The notes under the pieces are model-generated. The model saw nothing but the letters and a program-made list of their open reading frames with translations, did not search any database and was not told where the DNA came from. A DNA stretch of 64,000 nt, taken from contig NZ_HE978634.1 in the NCBI RefSeq assembly GCF_000312045.1, positions 427,192 to 491,191 on the forward strand. Direction: 5' to 3'. Made by a program: the position numbers and the translations under genes. This stretch comes from Noviherbaspirillum massiliense JC206. GTDB taxonomy: Bacteria > Pseudomonadota > Gammaproteobacteria > Burkholderiales > Burkholderiaceae_D. Shown here in pieces: positions 53,357-61,784 of the stretch; positions within the stretch are counted from its first letter, which is position 1, and each line of letters starts with the position of its first letter.

Positions 53357-53755
53357 TTACTTGCTCCCCCCCGAAGTTGCTCCGCTTGAAGGTGTGGCGC
53401 TCTTGAGGTCGATATTCTTTTCCTGGTCGGAACGCACACCGGATGCCTTCAATTCCGCGTTGGCTTCCTTCTTGGATTGCCGGTATTCCTTCCTGGCCTC
53501 TTTCTTGGCTTCTTTCTGGTCTGCCGAAGCCGCTTTCTTCTTGGCGCGGTATTCGGACCGTGCCTTGGCCTTTTCCTCGCGGCGCTCGACGAAGGGATCC
53601 TTGGCAGTGCCGCCGGTGGTCGTTGCGGAAGATGAACCGGCAGGCGCAGCGGTCGAGGAACTGGCGGAAGTACCGGTAGCGGAAGTTTGCGCATAAGCGA
53701 AGCCCGCCAGCGCGATCAGTGTGGATCCAAACAAGACTTTGTGCAATTTCGACAT
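53357..53755 (-). CDS. Exported Lys/Glu/Ala-rich small protein
   Basis: The 132-residue protein has a clean signal peptide (KVLFGSTLIALAGFAYAQ, cleavage after AYA) and a Ser/Thr/Ala spacer. A highly charged segment (KDPFVERREEKAKARSEYRAKKKAASADQKEAKKEARKEYRQSKKEANAELKASG) forms a predicted single alpha helix or coiled coil. The start ATG 53755 has GGAG six bases upstream; the frame continues upstream with no family resemblance. Proteins of this type are common in Oxalobacteraceae as hypothetical periplasmic proteins. Function is unknown. Confidence 0.75.
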   Translation of the reverse strand: MSKLHKVLFGSTLIALAGFAYAQTSATGTSASSSTAAPAGSSSATTTGGTAKDPFVERREEKAKARSEYRAKKKAASADQKEAKKEARKEYRQSKKEANAELKASGVRSDQEKNIDLKSATPSSGATSGGSK

Positions 53756-54054
53756 GTGAGCTCCGTAAGAAATAGGTACAGGGACTTGCATCAGCACGCG
53801 GAAAGCTTTACAGCAATGGCAAGCTTTCGTTAATGAAATGACAAAGCCTGCAGGAAAAGGTTCACCTGCTCTCGAAAAACAATTGCAAAAAAATATTTCC
53901 TGCCTTGAAGAGAGACTCAGTGCTGTTGAGGCATGGATATTGCAAAAGACAAGTACGACGCGTTGGCGCATTCCTGCGCCATCACTTGAGCAGCGCCGCA
54001 TTGCCGCCAGACTGCAGCACTTGCGGCGAGCGCAATTCAATTAAGGAGAGAATC

Positions 54055-54489
54055 ATGTCAGCAAGTTTTCTGGACCCGGACAACACGCCTGAACGCGACC
54101 GCAAGCTCGGCAGCGGGCATGGAACGAGCGCCCTCGGCCCCAGCGATACTTCGGATAGCGGCAGCGATGTCCAGGGCGGCCCGGGCTTTCTTCCGGACGA
54201 GATGGGAATAGGACTGGATCGCGGCACCACGTCCGACCCGGACGGCAAGCGTGCGGACCGCACTGCCGGACCGGATGTCGGTGACGCCGCGCTCGACAGC
54301 GACAGCGATTCCAGCGGCACTGGTGAACGTGCTTCCGCGGGAAGGGATACCACTGTTGAAATGGGCGGCGACATCGATGTCGACCAGATCGAGGCGATCG
54401 ATCCGGACATGGACGAAGATGACCAGCGTGCCGACACCGCAGTGCCGCCGCCGCGCCAGGAAGGGCAGATACGGCAGGGGCAGCGCTGA
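54055..54489 (+). CDS. Acidic hypothetical protein
   Basis: The 144-residue protein begins at ATG 54055, six bases after AGGAGAG. It is very acidic, rich in Asp, Gly and Ser (DSDSDSSGTGE, DIDVDQIEAIDPDMDEDDQ), without secondary-structure landmarks, signal peptide or cysteines, so it is likely disordered. Such small acidic proteins appear beside stress genes in this group. I cannot assign a function. Confidence 0.65.
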   Translation: MSASFLDPDNTPERDRKLGSGHGTSALGPSDTSDSGSDVQGGPGFLPDEMGIGLDRGTTSDPDGKRADRTAGPDVGDAALDSDSDSSGTGERASAGRDTTVEMGGDIDVDQIEAIDPDMDEDDQRADTAVPPPRQEGQIRQGQR

Positions 54490-54570
54490 TTCACCGCTAC
54501 ATGCAAGAGGGTTCAGCCAGGAACCATCTGCATGCCCTCAGGCTTGACTTGCCCCTCTAGTGTCCCCTGA

Positions 54571-54600
54571 ACGGGCCGACTCATGGATGAGCCGGCCCGT
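54571..54600. repeat. Near-perfect inverted repeat between genes
   Basis: ACGGGCCG-A-CTCAT and ATGAG-C-CGGCCCGT, separated by two bases with one mismatch. It lies between the acidic protein and the flavoprotein gene. It lacks a T run, so it is a weak terminator candidate or an operator. Confidence 0.45.
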
Positions 54601-54645
54601 TCCGCGCAAGGGGCGGTGCAATGAATACAGGAAGTAGGTACGAAC

Positions 54646-55560
54646 TTGATTTCCAACCCACAGGAGCTGGATTGCATCATCATCGGCGCAGGTGCCGCCG
54701 GACTGACAGCGGCCACCTATCTCGCGCGCTTTCGCCGGCAATTCATCACAATCGATGCTGGCCAAAGCCGCCTGCTGTCGATTCCGACTTCACACAATTA
54801 CCCGGGCTACCCGGCCGGCATCCATGGCCATGACATCCTGGATCGCATGCGCAGCCAGATGGTGCATTACGGGAAAAGCGTGGTCGCCGACAAGGTGCGC
54901 CGGCTGGAGAAGCGGCCCGATGGCAGTTTCATCGCCTCGGGTGAGCACGGGGAATGGCATGCCCGTACCGTCATTCTTGCCACCGGCGTGGTCGACGTGC
55001 CGCCGGATTTTCCCGATGTACAGGATGCGATCGCCCGCGGTTGCCTGCGCTACTGCCCGATATGCGACGGCTACGAAGCGATCGGCAAGAAGGCAGCCGT
55101 GATCGGCAAGGGCAAGGGAGGCTTGGGCGAAGCCATCTTCGTCAGGCATTTTGCGGCGGAAGTCACGCTGCTCTCGCTGACCGAAGCCCTGGACCTCTCC
55201 GAAGAGGACCGCCAGCGGCTGGCGCATGCCTCGGTGCGCGTCATCCATGAGCCGGTGTCATCCATGCGCCTGCGTGAGGAAGGCATGATCGAAGTGCAGT
55301 TGCGCGATGGCGGGCAGGAGCGCTTCGAAGTGGTATACGCGGCCCTGGGCACCCGCGTCAATTCCGAACTGGCACGCTCCCTGGGCGCGGCTTGCGCTCC
55401 CAATGGCGAATTGCGCGTCGACGAACATCAGCAGACTTCCGTCGACGGCCTCTATGCCGTGGGCGATGTGGTCGCCGGCCTGAACCAGATCACGGTAGCG
55501 ATGGGACATGCCGCGATCGCCGCCACGGCGGTCCATAACCGGCTCAGAGAGCGGGACTAG
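54646..55560 (+). CDS. Thioredoxin-reductase-like FAD oxidoreductase
   Basis: The 304-residue flavoprotein has the FAD-binding GxGxxG in CIIIGAGAAGLTAATYLARF. It has an NAD(P)-type segment (KKAAVIGKGKGGLGEAIFV) that is degenerate at the usual glycine triplet, and the redox-active CPIC in RYCPICDGYEA. It ends with SVDGLYAVGDVVAGLNQITVAMGHAAIAATAVHNRL, where the family places its FAD-ribityl site. It resembles bacterial thioredoxin reductase but is slightly shorter than the usual 310-320 residues. The start is TTG 54646, since no ATG is better placed. The physiological partner is unknown; it may reduce a thioredoxin-like protein or act alone. Confidence 0.88.
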   Translation: MISNPQELDCIIIGAGAAGLTAATYLARFRRQFITIDAGQSRLLSIPTSHNYPGYPAGIHGHDILDRMRSQMVHYGKSVVADKVRRLEKRPDGSFIASGEHGEWHARTVILATGVVDVPPDFPDVQDAIARGCLRYCPICDGYEAIGKKAAVIGKGKGGLGEAIFVRHFAAEVTLLSLTEALDLSEEDRQRLAHASVRVIHEPVSSMRLREEGMIEVQLRDGGQERFEVVYAALGTRVNSELARSLGAACAPNGELRVDEHQQTSVDGLYAVGDVVAGLNQITVAMGHAAIAATAVHNRLRERD

Positions 55561-55593
55561 CGCTTGCCCCAGCCACAGGCCGGGATGCCGCGC

Positions 55594-55902
55594 TCATGAC
55601 GCTCTCAGTTGCACCAGAATCCAGGGCTTGACCACCACCGCCCACAAGGAAGCGTCCATCTCCAGCCAGGTGGCAGCCTGCGCATCGCTGACCTTGCCGA
55701 CCCGGCTTTCCGCCATCCACTGCGCCACCACATCCTTGTCATCGTTCGCAATGCATGCTGCCACCTCTATCAGGTCGAGGTCATCGCTGACGGCAATTAC
55801 GACACCGCCTGCGAAATAGCGCAGCAGTTCCTTCCATGGCATACGGGAAGTTTCGAGATTGAGCTTGGCGCGAAGCAATTCGGCCTGATCCTTCGAGGTC
55901 AT
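55594..55902 (-). CDS. DUF2288 family protein
   Basis: The 102-residue protein corresponds to DUF2288: ELLRAKLNLETSRMPWKELLRYFAGGVVIAVSDDLDLIEVAACIANDDKDVVAQWMAESRVGKVSDAQAATWLEMDASLWAVVVKPWILVQ. Relatives occur across beta- and gammaproteobacteria. It is probably cytoplasmic, and no catalytic residues are known to me. Start ATG 55902 has AGGG near. The upstream open frame runs to 56106 but lacks family sequence. Confidence 0.88.
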   Translation of the reverse strand: MTSKDQAELLRAKLNLETSRMPWKELLRYFAGGVVIAVSDDLDLIEVAACIANDDKDVVAQWMAESRVGKVSDAQAATWLEMDASLWAVVVKPWILVQLRAS

Positions 55903-55957
55903 CACCCTACCTTCATGGCAAAAGCCGCAGTGTAGCAGGACGAACCATGCGCGCAGG

Positions 55958-56182
55958 CTAGTAATGCGGAGGCTTTTCCAGTGCCGTGCCAGCCTCGCTC
56001 GCGCCTTCCTGCAAGTCCTTGATATGCCTTGCCATGGCGGAGCAAAGGGTTTCCAGCTCGTCGATTTTCTTCTGCTGCTGATAAACCGTCCGGTTGAGGG
56101 TTTCAAGCATGTCTTCCTGCGCAGCGATCTTGATTTCGATATCGACTATGCGGTCTTCATTAATCACCTTGGGTTCCTCCAT
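55958..56182 (-). CDS. slyX: SlyX family protein
   Basis: The 74-residue protein is a predicted coiled coil: RIVDIEIKIAAQEDMLETLNRTVYQQQKKIDELETLCSAMARHIKDL, ending in PPHY, the typical SlyX tail. Start ATG 56182 gives the expected length of about 70. SlyX proteins are widespread; their role is unclear. The gene lies 55 bases from DUF2288 on the same strand and may share its transcript. Confidence 0.92.
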   Translation of the reverse strand: MEEPKVINEDRIVDIEIKIAAQEDMLETLNRTVYQQQKKIDELETLCSAMARHIKDLQEGASEAGTALEKPPHY

Positions 56183-56352
56183 CAGGCAGAAGTACATGCA
56201 TGTGATGCAGCCTGCGTGCATGAGTTCGCTACAATACATGACTGTATCCACGCATCATTACCTTGCAGCAGCATAATCCAAGCTTCGTGAACGAAAAGAC
56301 GCGCCAGCAATCAACATAGCGCATGCCGTTTCGATTTTGAATCCCGTCCCTC

Positions 56353-56634
56353 ATGAGATCCACCAAAGCCAGCGCTGCCCTTGCCCGCCTCAATGCCCGC
56401 GACACCAGCCACCGGTATTCGATGGGCATGACCGCCAGCGGATTCTTTTACCTGCTGCGCGCCTCGGAATCCGGCACGCTGGAAAAGATCAGCGGCGACC
56501 TGACGCTGGAAGAATTCGTGCAGCACGTCAACCAGACTGGCCCGCAGAAAAAGGTGAAGGTCAGCAAGCTGGATGCCGCCTTTGAAAAGCAGCTGGGCGC
56601 CAAGGCAAGCGGCGCAGACAAAGCACAAAAATAA
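56353..56634 (+). CDS. Conserved hypothetical small protein
   Basis: The 93-residue frame (RSTKASAALARLNARDTSH ... MGMTASGFFYLLRASESGTLEKISGDLTLEEFVQHVNQTG) looks like a real small protein with a helix-rich middle and a Lys-rich tail. It is followed directly by a strong terminator that fits its orientation, supporting expression. I do not recognise a named family. Confidence 0.65.
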   Translation: MRSTKASAALARLNARDTSHRYSMGMTASGFFYLLRASESGTLEKISGDLTLEEFVQHVNQTGPQKKVKVSKLDAAFEKQLGAKASGADKAQK

Positions 56635-56667
56635 AAAGCGGCGGGCCACATATGTCCGCCGCTTTCT
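56635..56667 (+). terminator. Terminator after small conserved gene
   Basis: AAAGCGGCGG and CCGCCGCTTT flank an 11-base loop, followed by CTTCC; A run upstream suggests it could also terminate the convergent FAA-hydrolase-like gene. Confidence 0.7.
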
Positions 56668-56700
56668 TCCTGGCCGGTAAAAGCGTCGACCCTTACACCC

Positions 56701-57498
56701 TTACACCACTTTTACCAGCAGGTTGGGCAGGCCGTCGATATGGCCTTCCATGACGTCGCCGGGCACGACCGGCCCGACATTTTCCGGCGTGCCGGAGTAG
56801 ATAATGTCGCCCGGCATCAGTTCGAATGCTTCCGACAGTTTGCTGATCTGCTCTGCAACCGACCAGATCATCTGGCTGAGGTCGGCTTGCTGCCTGGTCT
56901 GCCCGTTCACTTTCAGCCAGATATTGCCCTTGGTGAAATGCCCGATCTGGGCAACCGGATGCAGCGGTCCGATTGGCGCAGAATGATCGAAGCTCTTGCC
57001 GATCTCCCAAGGCTTCTTCTGCTCGCCCATGCCGCGCTGCAGGTCGCGCCGCGTCATGTCGAGCCCGACTGCGTAGCCGAAGACATGCTGCAGGGCTTGG
57101 TCGACCGGAATATTGCGGCCGCCTTTGTTGAGCGCTGCCACCAGTTCAATTTCGTAATGGTAGTTTTTCGTCAGCGGCGGATAGGGATGATCCGTAGTCT
57201 GGCCCGGCGCTACGAACTGCACCGCGTCGCTCGGCTTCTGGAAAAAGAAGGGCGGCTCGCGCGTCGGATCCGAGCCCATTTCCCGCGCATGCGCCGCGTA
57301 GTTACGGCCGATGCAGTAGATCCGGCGCACCGGGAATTGTTCGCTTGTGCCGACGATCGGAATGGTCGCTTGCGGCACGTCGAAAATCGTCTTTGCGCGA
57401 CTGCTGTTCGCGGTCACCGGCACGGCACAGCCGGCAATGGCACCCATGGCCATGGCACCGGCGGTTTGCAGGACACCGCGGCGATTGATCTTTTCCAT
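56701..57498 (-). CDS. Exported FAA-hydrolase-like protein
   Basis: The 265-residue protein has a twin-arginine-like N terminus (MEKINRRGVLQTAGAMAMGAIAGC) with a lipobox-like AIAGC, followed by a fumarylacetoacetate hydrolase domain. Domain landmarks are RIYCIGRNYAAHAREMG, EPPFFFQKPSDAV, YHYEIELVAALNKGG (metal-binding E-x-E), GYAVGLDMTRRDLQ and MPGDIIYSGTPENVGPV. FAH-family enzymes cleave C-C bonds or isomerise in the cytoplasm, so an export signal is unusual. The signal looks real (RR, hydrophobic core, Cys). Substrate unknown. Confidence 0.85.
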   Translation of the reverse strand: MEKINRRGVLQTAGAMAMGAIAGCAVPVTANSSRAKTIFDVPQATIPIVGTSEQFPVRRIYCIGRNYAAHAREMGSDPTREPPFFFQKPSDAVQFVAPGQTTDHPYPPLTKNYHYEIELVAALNKGGRNIPVDQALQHVFGYAVGLDMTRRDLQRGMGEQKKPWEIGKSFDHSAPIGPLHPVAQIGHFTKGNIWLKVNGQTRQQADLSQMIWSVAEQISKLSEAFELMPGDIIYSGTPENVGPVVPGDVMEGHIDGLPNLLVKVV

Positions 57499-57611
57499 GT
57501 GTCTTCCTCCTCAGCTTTTTCTTATATTGGAACTTCAGAAGTGCGAATCGGGCGAACATAGATATCCGCCCGGTCTTTCAGCTGGTGGCAGGAGAATTCC
57601 TGCCAGCGTCC

Positions 57612-58079
57612 TTACTCCTCGAAGCAGGTGCCCTTGGCATCCACCGCAATCCGGATCAATTCGTTGCCGCCGCCGCCAAACACATTGCCGCCGGTATAGG
57701 TCAGGCAACCTTCACCCTTGTAGAGGGTTTGCAGGCGCTGCGCATCATTGCCGAAATAAAACGGTATCCAGCGCTTGCCGGTTTCATGACGGATCATGTC
57801 GTTGGGCGTGCCGATCAATTCATTGACTTCGCGCATCGTCATGCCGATCTGTACCTTGGCAAACTTGCTCTTGGGTGCCGGATTACCGATGATCTCGCCC
57901 TCGAACTGCCCGTTGCGCGATTTGACGATACGTGCGCCCGGGGTCGATGGCTGGGTCTTTTCAGACGCCGCCTGCGGCGTTGCATCCGCAGTACCCGATT
58001 GATTGGTCGTCTTCTGGCTGGCGCAACCGGCGATCAGTACCGCCAATGCCAACGCACCCATGCTTGCTTTTGCTGCCAT
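57612..58079 (-). CDS. Lipoprotein, BamE/OmlA-like
   Basis: The 155-residue protein has a lipoprotein signal (MGALALAVLIAGC, lipobox LIAGC). Its C-terminal half (FAKVQIGMTMREVNELIGTPNDMIRHETGKRWIPFYFGNDAQRLQTLYKGEGCLTY) has the QIGMT...V..LIG.P pattern of SmpA/OmlA/BamE-type domains. Such lipoproteins are on the inner face of the outer membrane. Two cysteines in the C-terminal half (GEGCLTY, KGTCFEE) might form a disulfide. Not recognised as true BamE because the C-terminal part differs. Confidence 0.75.
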   Translation of the reverse strand: MAAKASMGALALAVLIAGCASQKTTNQSGTADATPQAASEKTQPSTPGARIVKSRNGQFEGEIIGNPAPKSKFAKVQIGMTMREVNELIGTPNDMIRHETGKRWIPFYFGNDAQRLQTLYKGEGCLTYTGGNVFGGGGNELIRIAVDAKGTCFEE

Positions 58080-58211
58080 GCTTTTTTCTCCCTGATTGGA
58101 TGTAGCCTGCTTTAGAGGATCGCGTCCGTATTAACAATGCGGAAATGCGACACCGTATATTGCCACCACCCCATACCGGAAGTCAGCAATGTCCGTGAGA
58201 CTCCGTGTCGT

Positions 58212-60260
58212 TCACGCCACTTTCGGTTTCTGCAGCAAAGCCTTCAAGTTCGCCAGCCGGTTCTGGGGCGTGAGCACTTCCTCTTCGGCCGGCACCGCAT
58301 CGCCCTCATCCAGCTTCATCTCCTTGATGAAGCGCGAGACGTCGCAATGCACGCTTTCGCGCGCGCGCTTGCGCTTCTTGCACCAGGAAATGTGCAGGCT
58401 GCGCTGCGCCCGGGTGATGCCGACATACATCAGGCGCCGCTCTTCCTCGATGCGCGCGCCCAGCGTATCCGCCGGCGCATCGGGGTCGCCCTTGTGCGGC
58501 AGGATGCCCTCTTCCACGCCGACCAGGAACACATGCGGGAATTCCAGTCCCTTGGAAGCATGCAGGGTCGACATGCGTACTGCATCCGGTTCTTCATCGC
58601 GGCCCTCGAGCATGGTCATCAAGGCCACCATCTGCGTCAACTCCAGCAGGCTCTTTTCCGCATCGGTGCCATCCTTGCCGCCCTTGCCCTTGTCCTTCAG
58701 CCAGGTGGTGAAGTCGATCACGTTCTGCCACTTGCTCTGCGCCTGGCGCTCGTCGAAGGTGTCGTACAGGTAGGCTTCGTAATGGATTTCCTTCATCATG
58801 TCGTCGAGCAGCTGCGCCGCATCCTCGCCGCGCTTGCTCGCGCGCGCTTCGAGCTGGTTGATGAAGTTGCAGAAATCGCGCAGCGGCGTGAGCTGGCGGT
58901 CGGCGAGTTTCGATTCGATGCCGCCCTTGAATACCGCTTCGAACAGCGAGCATTGCCACTGGCCGGCGAAAGCGCCGAGCGTTTCCAGCGTCGATTGCCC
59001 GACGCCGCGCCTGGGCGTGGTCACTGCGCGGATGAAAGCGGGATCGTCGTCGGCATTCGCGACCAGGCGCAGATAGCTGATGATGTCCTTGATCTCGGCG
59101 CGGTCGAAAAAACTCTGACCACCGGAAATCGTGTAGGGAATGCGTTCCTTGCGCAGCGCCTGTTCGATCACACGTGCCTGGTGGTTGCCGCGATAGAGGA
59201 TCGCGTAGTCGGAGAATTTCGCGCGGCGCTCGAAACGGTGCGCCGACAGCATGATCGCGACCTGCTCGGCTTCCTGTTCCTCGTCCTGCATCGCCATCAC
59301 CTTGATCGGATCGCCCAGGCCATGCTCCGACCACAGCTTCTTCTCGAACAGCTTGGGATTGTTAGAGATCACGGCATTCGCCGCCTGCAGGATGCGGGTG
59401 GTGGAACGGTAGTTCTGCTCCAGCTTGATGACCTTGAGGTCGGGGAAATCGATCTGCAGCTGCTTCAGGTTTTCCAGCGTCGCGCCGCGCCAGGCATAGA
59501 TCGCCTGGTCATCGTCGCCCACGGCGGTAAACATCGGTTTCTTGCCGATGCCGGTCACCAGGAGCTTCACCAGTTCATACTGGCAGGTGTTGGTGTCCTG
59601 GTACTCGTCGACCAGCAGATAGCGCAGTTTGCGCTGCCACCTGTCGCGCACCGCTTCGTTGTTGCGGAACAGTTCGACCGGCAGCCGGATCAGGTCGTCG
59701 AAGTCCACTGCCTGGTAGGCATTCAGCGTCGCGACATAATTGCGGTAGATGCGCGCGGCCTGCGCCTCGTCTTCGGTGGCAGCCTGCTTGATCGCGGTTT
59801 CGGGATCGACCAGGCCGTTCTTCCACAGCGACATCGCGGTCTGGATGCGGCGGATCGCCTGCTTGTCGGTGGTGGCCGACAAGTCCTGCACCAGCGCGAA
59901 GCAATCGTCGCTGTCGAGAATGGAGAAGCGGTCCTTCAATCCGAGTTCCTTCGCTTCGCGCCGCAGGATCTGCACGCCGAGCGAGTGAAAGGTGCAGACG
60001 GTGAGCTGCTTGGCTTCCTTCGGTTCCTTCAGCAGCTTGGCAATGCGTTCCTGCATTTCAGCTGCCGCCTTGTTGGTGAAGGTGACGGCGGCGATGTTCT
60101 TTGCTTCATAGCCGCAGTGCTCGATCAGGTGCGCGATCTTTTGCGTGATCACGCGCGTCTTGCCGGAACCGGCACCGGCCAGCACCAGACAGGGACCATC
60201 CATGTAGTGCACGGCTTCGCGTTGCGGGGCATTCATACCGGAGTGCGTGGGATGGGACAT
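58212..60260 (-). CDS. rep: ATP-dependent DNA helicase Rep
   Basis: This 682-residue SF1 3'-5' helicase has LAGAGSGKTRV (Walker A 28-35), VTFTNKAAAEM, LVDEYQDTNTCQ, AVGDDDQAIYAWRGAT, NYRSTTRIL, MSTLHASKGLEF and YVGITRAQRSL. The order and length fit UvrD/Rep helicases; Rep is favoured by overall length and by the lack of the long UvrD C-terminal extension. It assists replication-fork progress past proteins. It is a backbone gene, and comparison with the island's UvrD-like protein (31636) shows they are distinct families. Either the ATG at 60260 or an in-frame ATG at 60236 could be the start. Confidence 0.93.
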   Translation of the reverse strand: MSHPTHSGMNAPQREAVHYMDGPCLVLAGAGSGKTRVITQKIAHLIEHCGYEAKNIAAVTFTNKAAAEMQERIAKLLKEPKEAKQLTVCTFHSLGVQILRREAKELGLKDRFSILDSDDCFALVQDLSATTDKQAIRRIQTAMSLWKNGLVDPETAIKQAATEDEAQAARIYRNYVATLNAYQAVDFDDLIRLPVELFRNNEAVRDRWQRKLRYLLVDEYQDTNTCQYELVKLLVTGIGKKPMFTAVGDDDQAIYAWRGATLENLKQLQIDFPDLKVIKLEQNYRSTTRILQAANAVISNNPKLFEKKLWSEHGLGDPIKVMAMQDEEQEAEQVAIMLSAHRFERRAKFSDYAILYRGNHQARVIEQALRKERIPYTISGGQSFFDRAEIKDIISYLRLVANADDDPAFIRAVTTPRRGVGQSTLETLGAFAGQWQCSLFEAVFKGGIESKLADRQLTPLRDFCNFINQLEARASKRGEDAAQLLDDMMKEIHYEAYLYDTFDERQAQSKWQNVIDFTTWLKDKGKGGKDGTDAEKSLLELTQMVALMTMLEGRDEEPDAVRMSTLHASKGLEFPHVFLVGVEEGILPHKGDPDAPADTLGARIEEERRLMYVGITRAQRSLHISWCKKRKRARESVHCDVSRFIKEMKLDEGDAVPAEEEVLTPQNRLANLKALLQKPKVA

Positions 60261-60649
60261 GCGGAAACCTGGAACGACGAAAGCGGCTCATTGTAGCAGC
60301 GCAAGCCGATGCCCATTACGCGTGTGCAAGTTTTGCGACGGTAAAAACTGCTGCCCTTTTCGGAAGCCGGTTATTTTGCTAGTGATTGCGGCGCGTCGCC
60401 AATGCAAGATTGGCATCGCCTCGGATGAAAGCGACTTGACGGACGACTTGCGACATGCCTGCGCAAGCCGGCATATGAAGACTACCGATGCCGTGCCCAG
60501 GGCTGCTTTCGCCAGGCGCGGACGCGCCCGGGTCGCCGGTTATGCGAAAGGCTAATACATCTGGCCTTGCCCAAAGCAGGCACTGTGGTCAGGCGTACGC
60601 TGCACCATGCTGCCGAGCCTAGTCGGCTCAGGCCAGCGCTTTGTGCACC
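60261..60649. other. Intergenic region, no gene supported
   Basis: About 390 bases lie between rep and the Vgb-like gene. Short frames have no ribosome-binding sites. No RNA gene or clear hairpin is visible. Confidence 0.35.
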
Positions 60650-61636
60650 TCACTCCACCACGCCCAGCTTGCCGCTGTGGCTGCCCATGTACCACAGGCG
60701 CCCTTTGGCATCGACGATCATCTTGCGTATGCCTTCGTTTTTGGTGGGCAGGGGAAATACCTGGAAGCGTTCGCTGGCAGGGTCGAACAGCGTGACGGTA
60801 TCGGTGCCGATTTCATTTGCCCAGACCTTGCCCGCGCCGTCGACCGTCACCGCATACGGATTGCCGTTTGGGCCCGCAGGCATGTCGTAGCTCTTGATGA
60901 TACGTGATGTTCCGGCGTCGATATGGGTGAGCTTGCCGTCCCCGTAACGCACCACCCACAGGGTATTGTCGGGCGCTGCTGCAATGCGGCGCGGGTTGGA
61001 ACCGTCACCAAGGTCCAGCTCGGTGATTTTGCCGGACCGCGCGTCGATGCGGCCCACGCGTCGGCCGCTGGCCTGGCAGAACCAGACATTGCCGTCACGG
61101 TCCATCGCCAGGCCATAAGGCCCGTCGCGTGTGCTGAACTCCGACATCTTTTTGGTGCTGCGGTCATAGCGGGTCACCTTGTCCGCCGACTGGTTGGTGA
61201 ACCAGAGCGCGTTGCGACCATCGGAAATGATCGTGTGCGGACTGCCGCCAGAAGGCGTTTTATGCGCGACCATCTTTCCCGGCTGCCCCTCCTCGAAGGG
61301 AATTTCGAGCAGAGTGCCATTGCCGTTGCCGGTCATCCAGACCGTGCCTTGTTCATCGACCACCAGCCCGTGCGGGCGTGTGCCGGCCGGCAGGTCCCAT
61401 TCCTCGAATTTCTGGGTCGCAGGATCGAAACGCGCAAGCTTGTTGCCATGCATGACGGCGATGTAAATCTTGCCGTCGGGGGCGGCAGCCGGGTCGCGCG
61501 CAAACTTCGGTGTCGGCACCGGCCACTCGCTGATCTTGCCCGTGGGCTGCGAAATGCCGGGCGTGATGGTGTAGTTGGAGCCGCCCGCGAGCGCAAGCGC
61601 GGGCAGTAGCGTCGCTATCGGCAGCATCCTTCGCAT
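60650..61636 (-). CDS. Vgb-like beta-propeller protein (exported)
   Basis: The 328-residue protein has a signal peptide (RRMLPIATLLPALALAGG) and a repeated beta-propeller with about six or seven blades, such as RPHGLVVDEQGTVWMTGN, SPHTIISDGRNALWFTNQSADKVTRYD, GPYGLAMDRDGNVWFCQ and NPYAVTVDGAGKVWANEIGTDTVTLFDP. This is the fold of virginiamycin B lyase and NHL proteins; only a catalytic test could show lyase activity, and chromosomal relatives usually have no antibiotic role. Start ATG 61636 has AAAGGAG seven bases upstream; upstream frame to 61858 is not part of the protein. Confidence 0.85.
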   Translation of the reverse strand: MRRMLPIATLLPALALAGGSNYTITPGISQPTGKISEWPVPTPKFARDPAAAPDGKIYIAVMHGNKLARFDPATQKFEEWDLPAGTRPHGLVVDEQGTVWMTGNGNGTLLEIPFEEGQPGKMVAHKTPSGGSPHTIISDGRNALWFTNQSADKVTRYDRSTKKMSEFSTRDGPYGLAMDRDGNVWFCQASGRRVGRIDARSGKITELDLGDGSNPRRIAAAPDNTLWVVRYGDGKLTHIDAGTSRIIKSYDMPAGPNGNPYAVTVDGAGKVWANEIGTDTVTLFDPASERFQVFPLPTKNEGIRKMIVDAKGRLWYMGSHSGKLGVVE

Positions 61637-61784
61637 GGCGCTCTCCTTTCGATGATCGCCTATTGTGGCGCGACCGGACCGCACTTGCGCATCCAAGAGA
61701 CCGCGCTTTGGAGGCAAATCAAAACATCTGCACCCTACGCATGCGCCGTTTCGCCTCGGCTCGTGATGCCCGGGCCAGAATGCC

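Noticed and set aside
51160-53406. 748-codon open frame on the plus strand opposite rdgC and dinB
   Set aside because: It is antisense to two clearly identified genes, is rich in Arg, Gln and His as expected for a reversed GC-rich gene, and has no recognisable domain.
58137-60296. 719-codon plus-strand frame opposite rep
   Set aside because: Antisense to the rep helicase, which has all its motifs; the composition is that of a shadow frame.
60650-61636. Streptogramin resistance gene (vgb)
   Set aside because: Only the propeller fold can be read. Chromosomal proteins with this fold and a signal peptide are common, so resistance is not supported.
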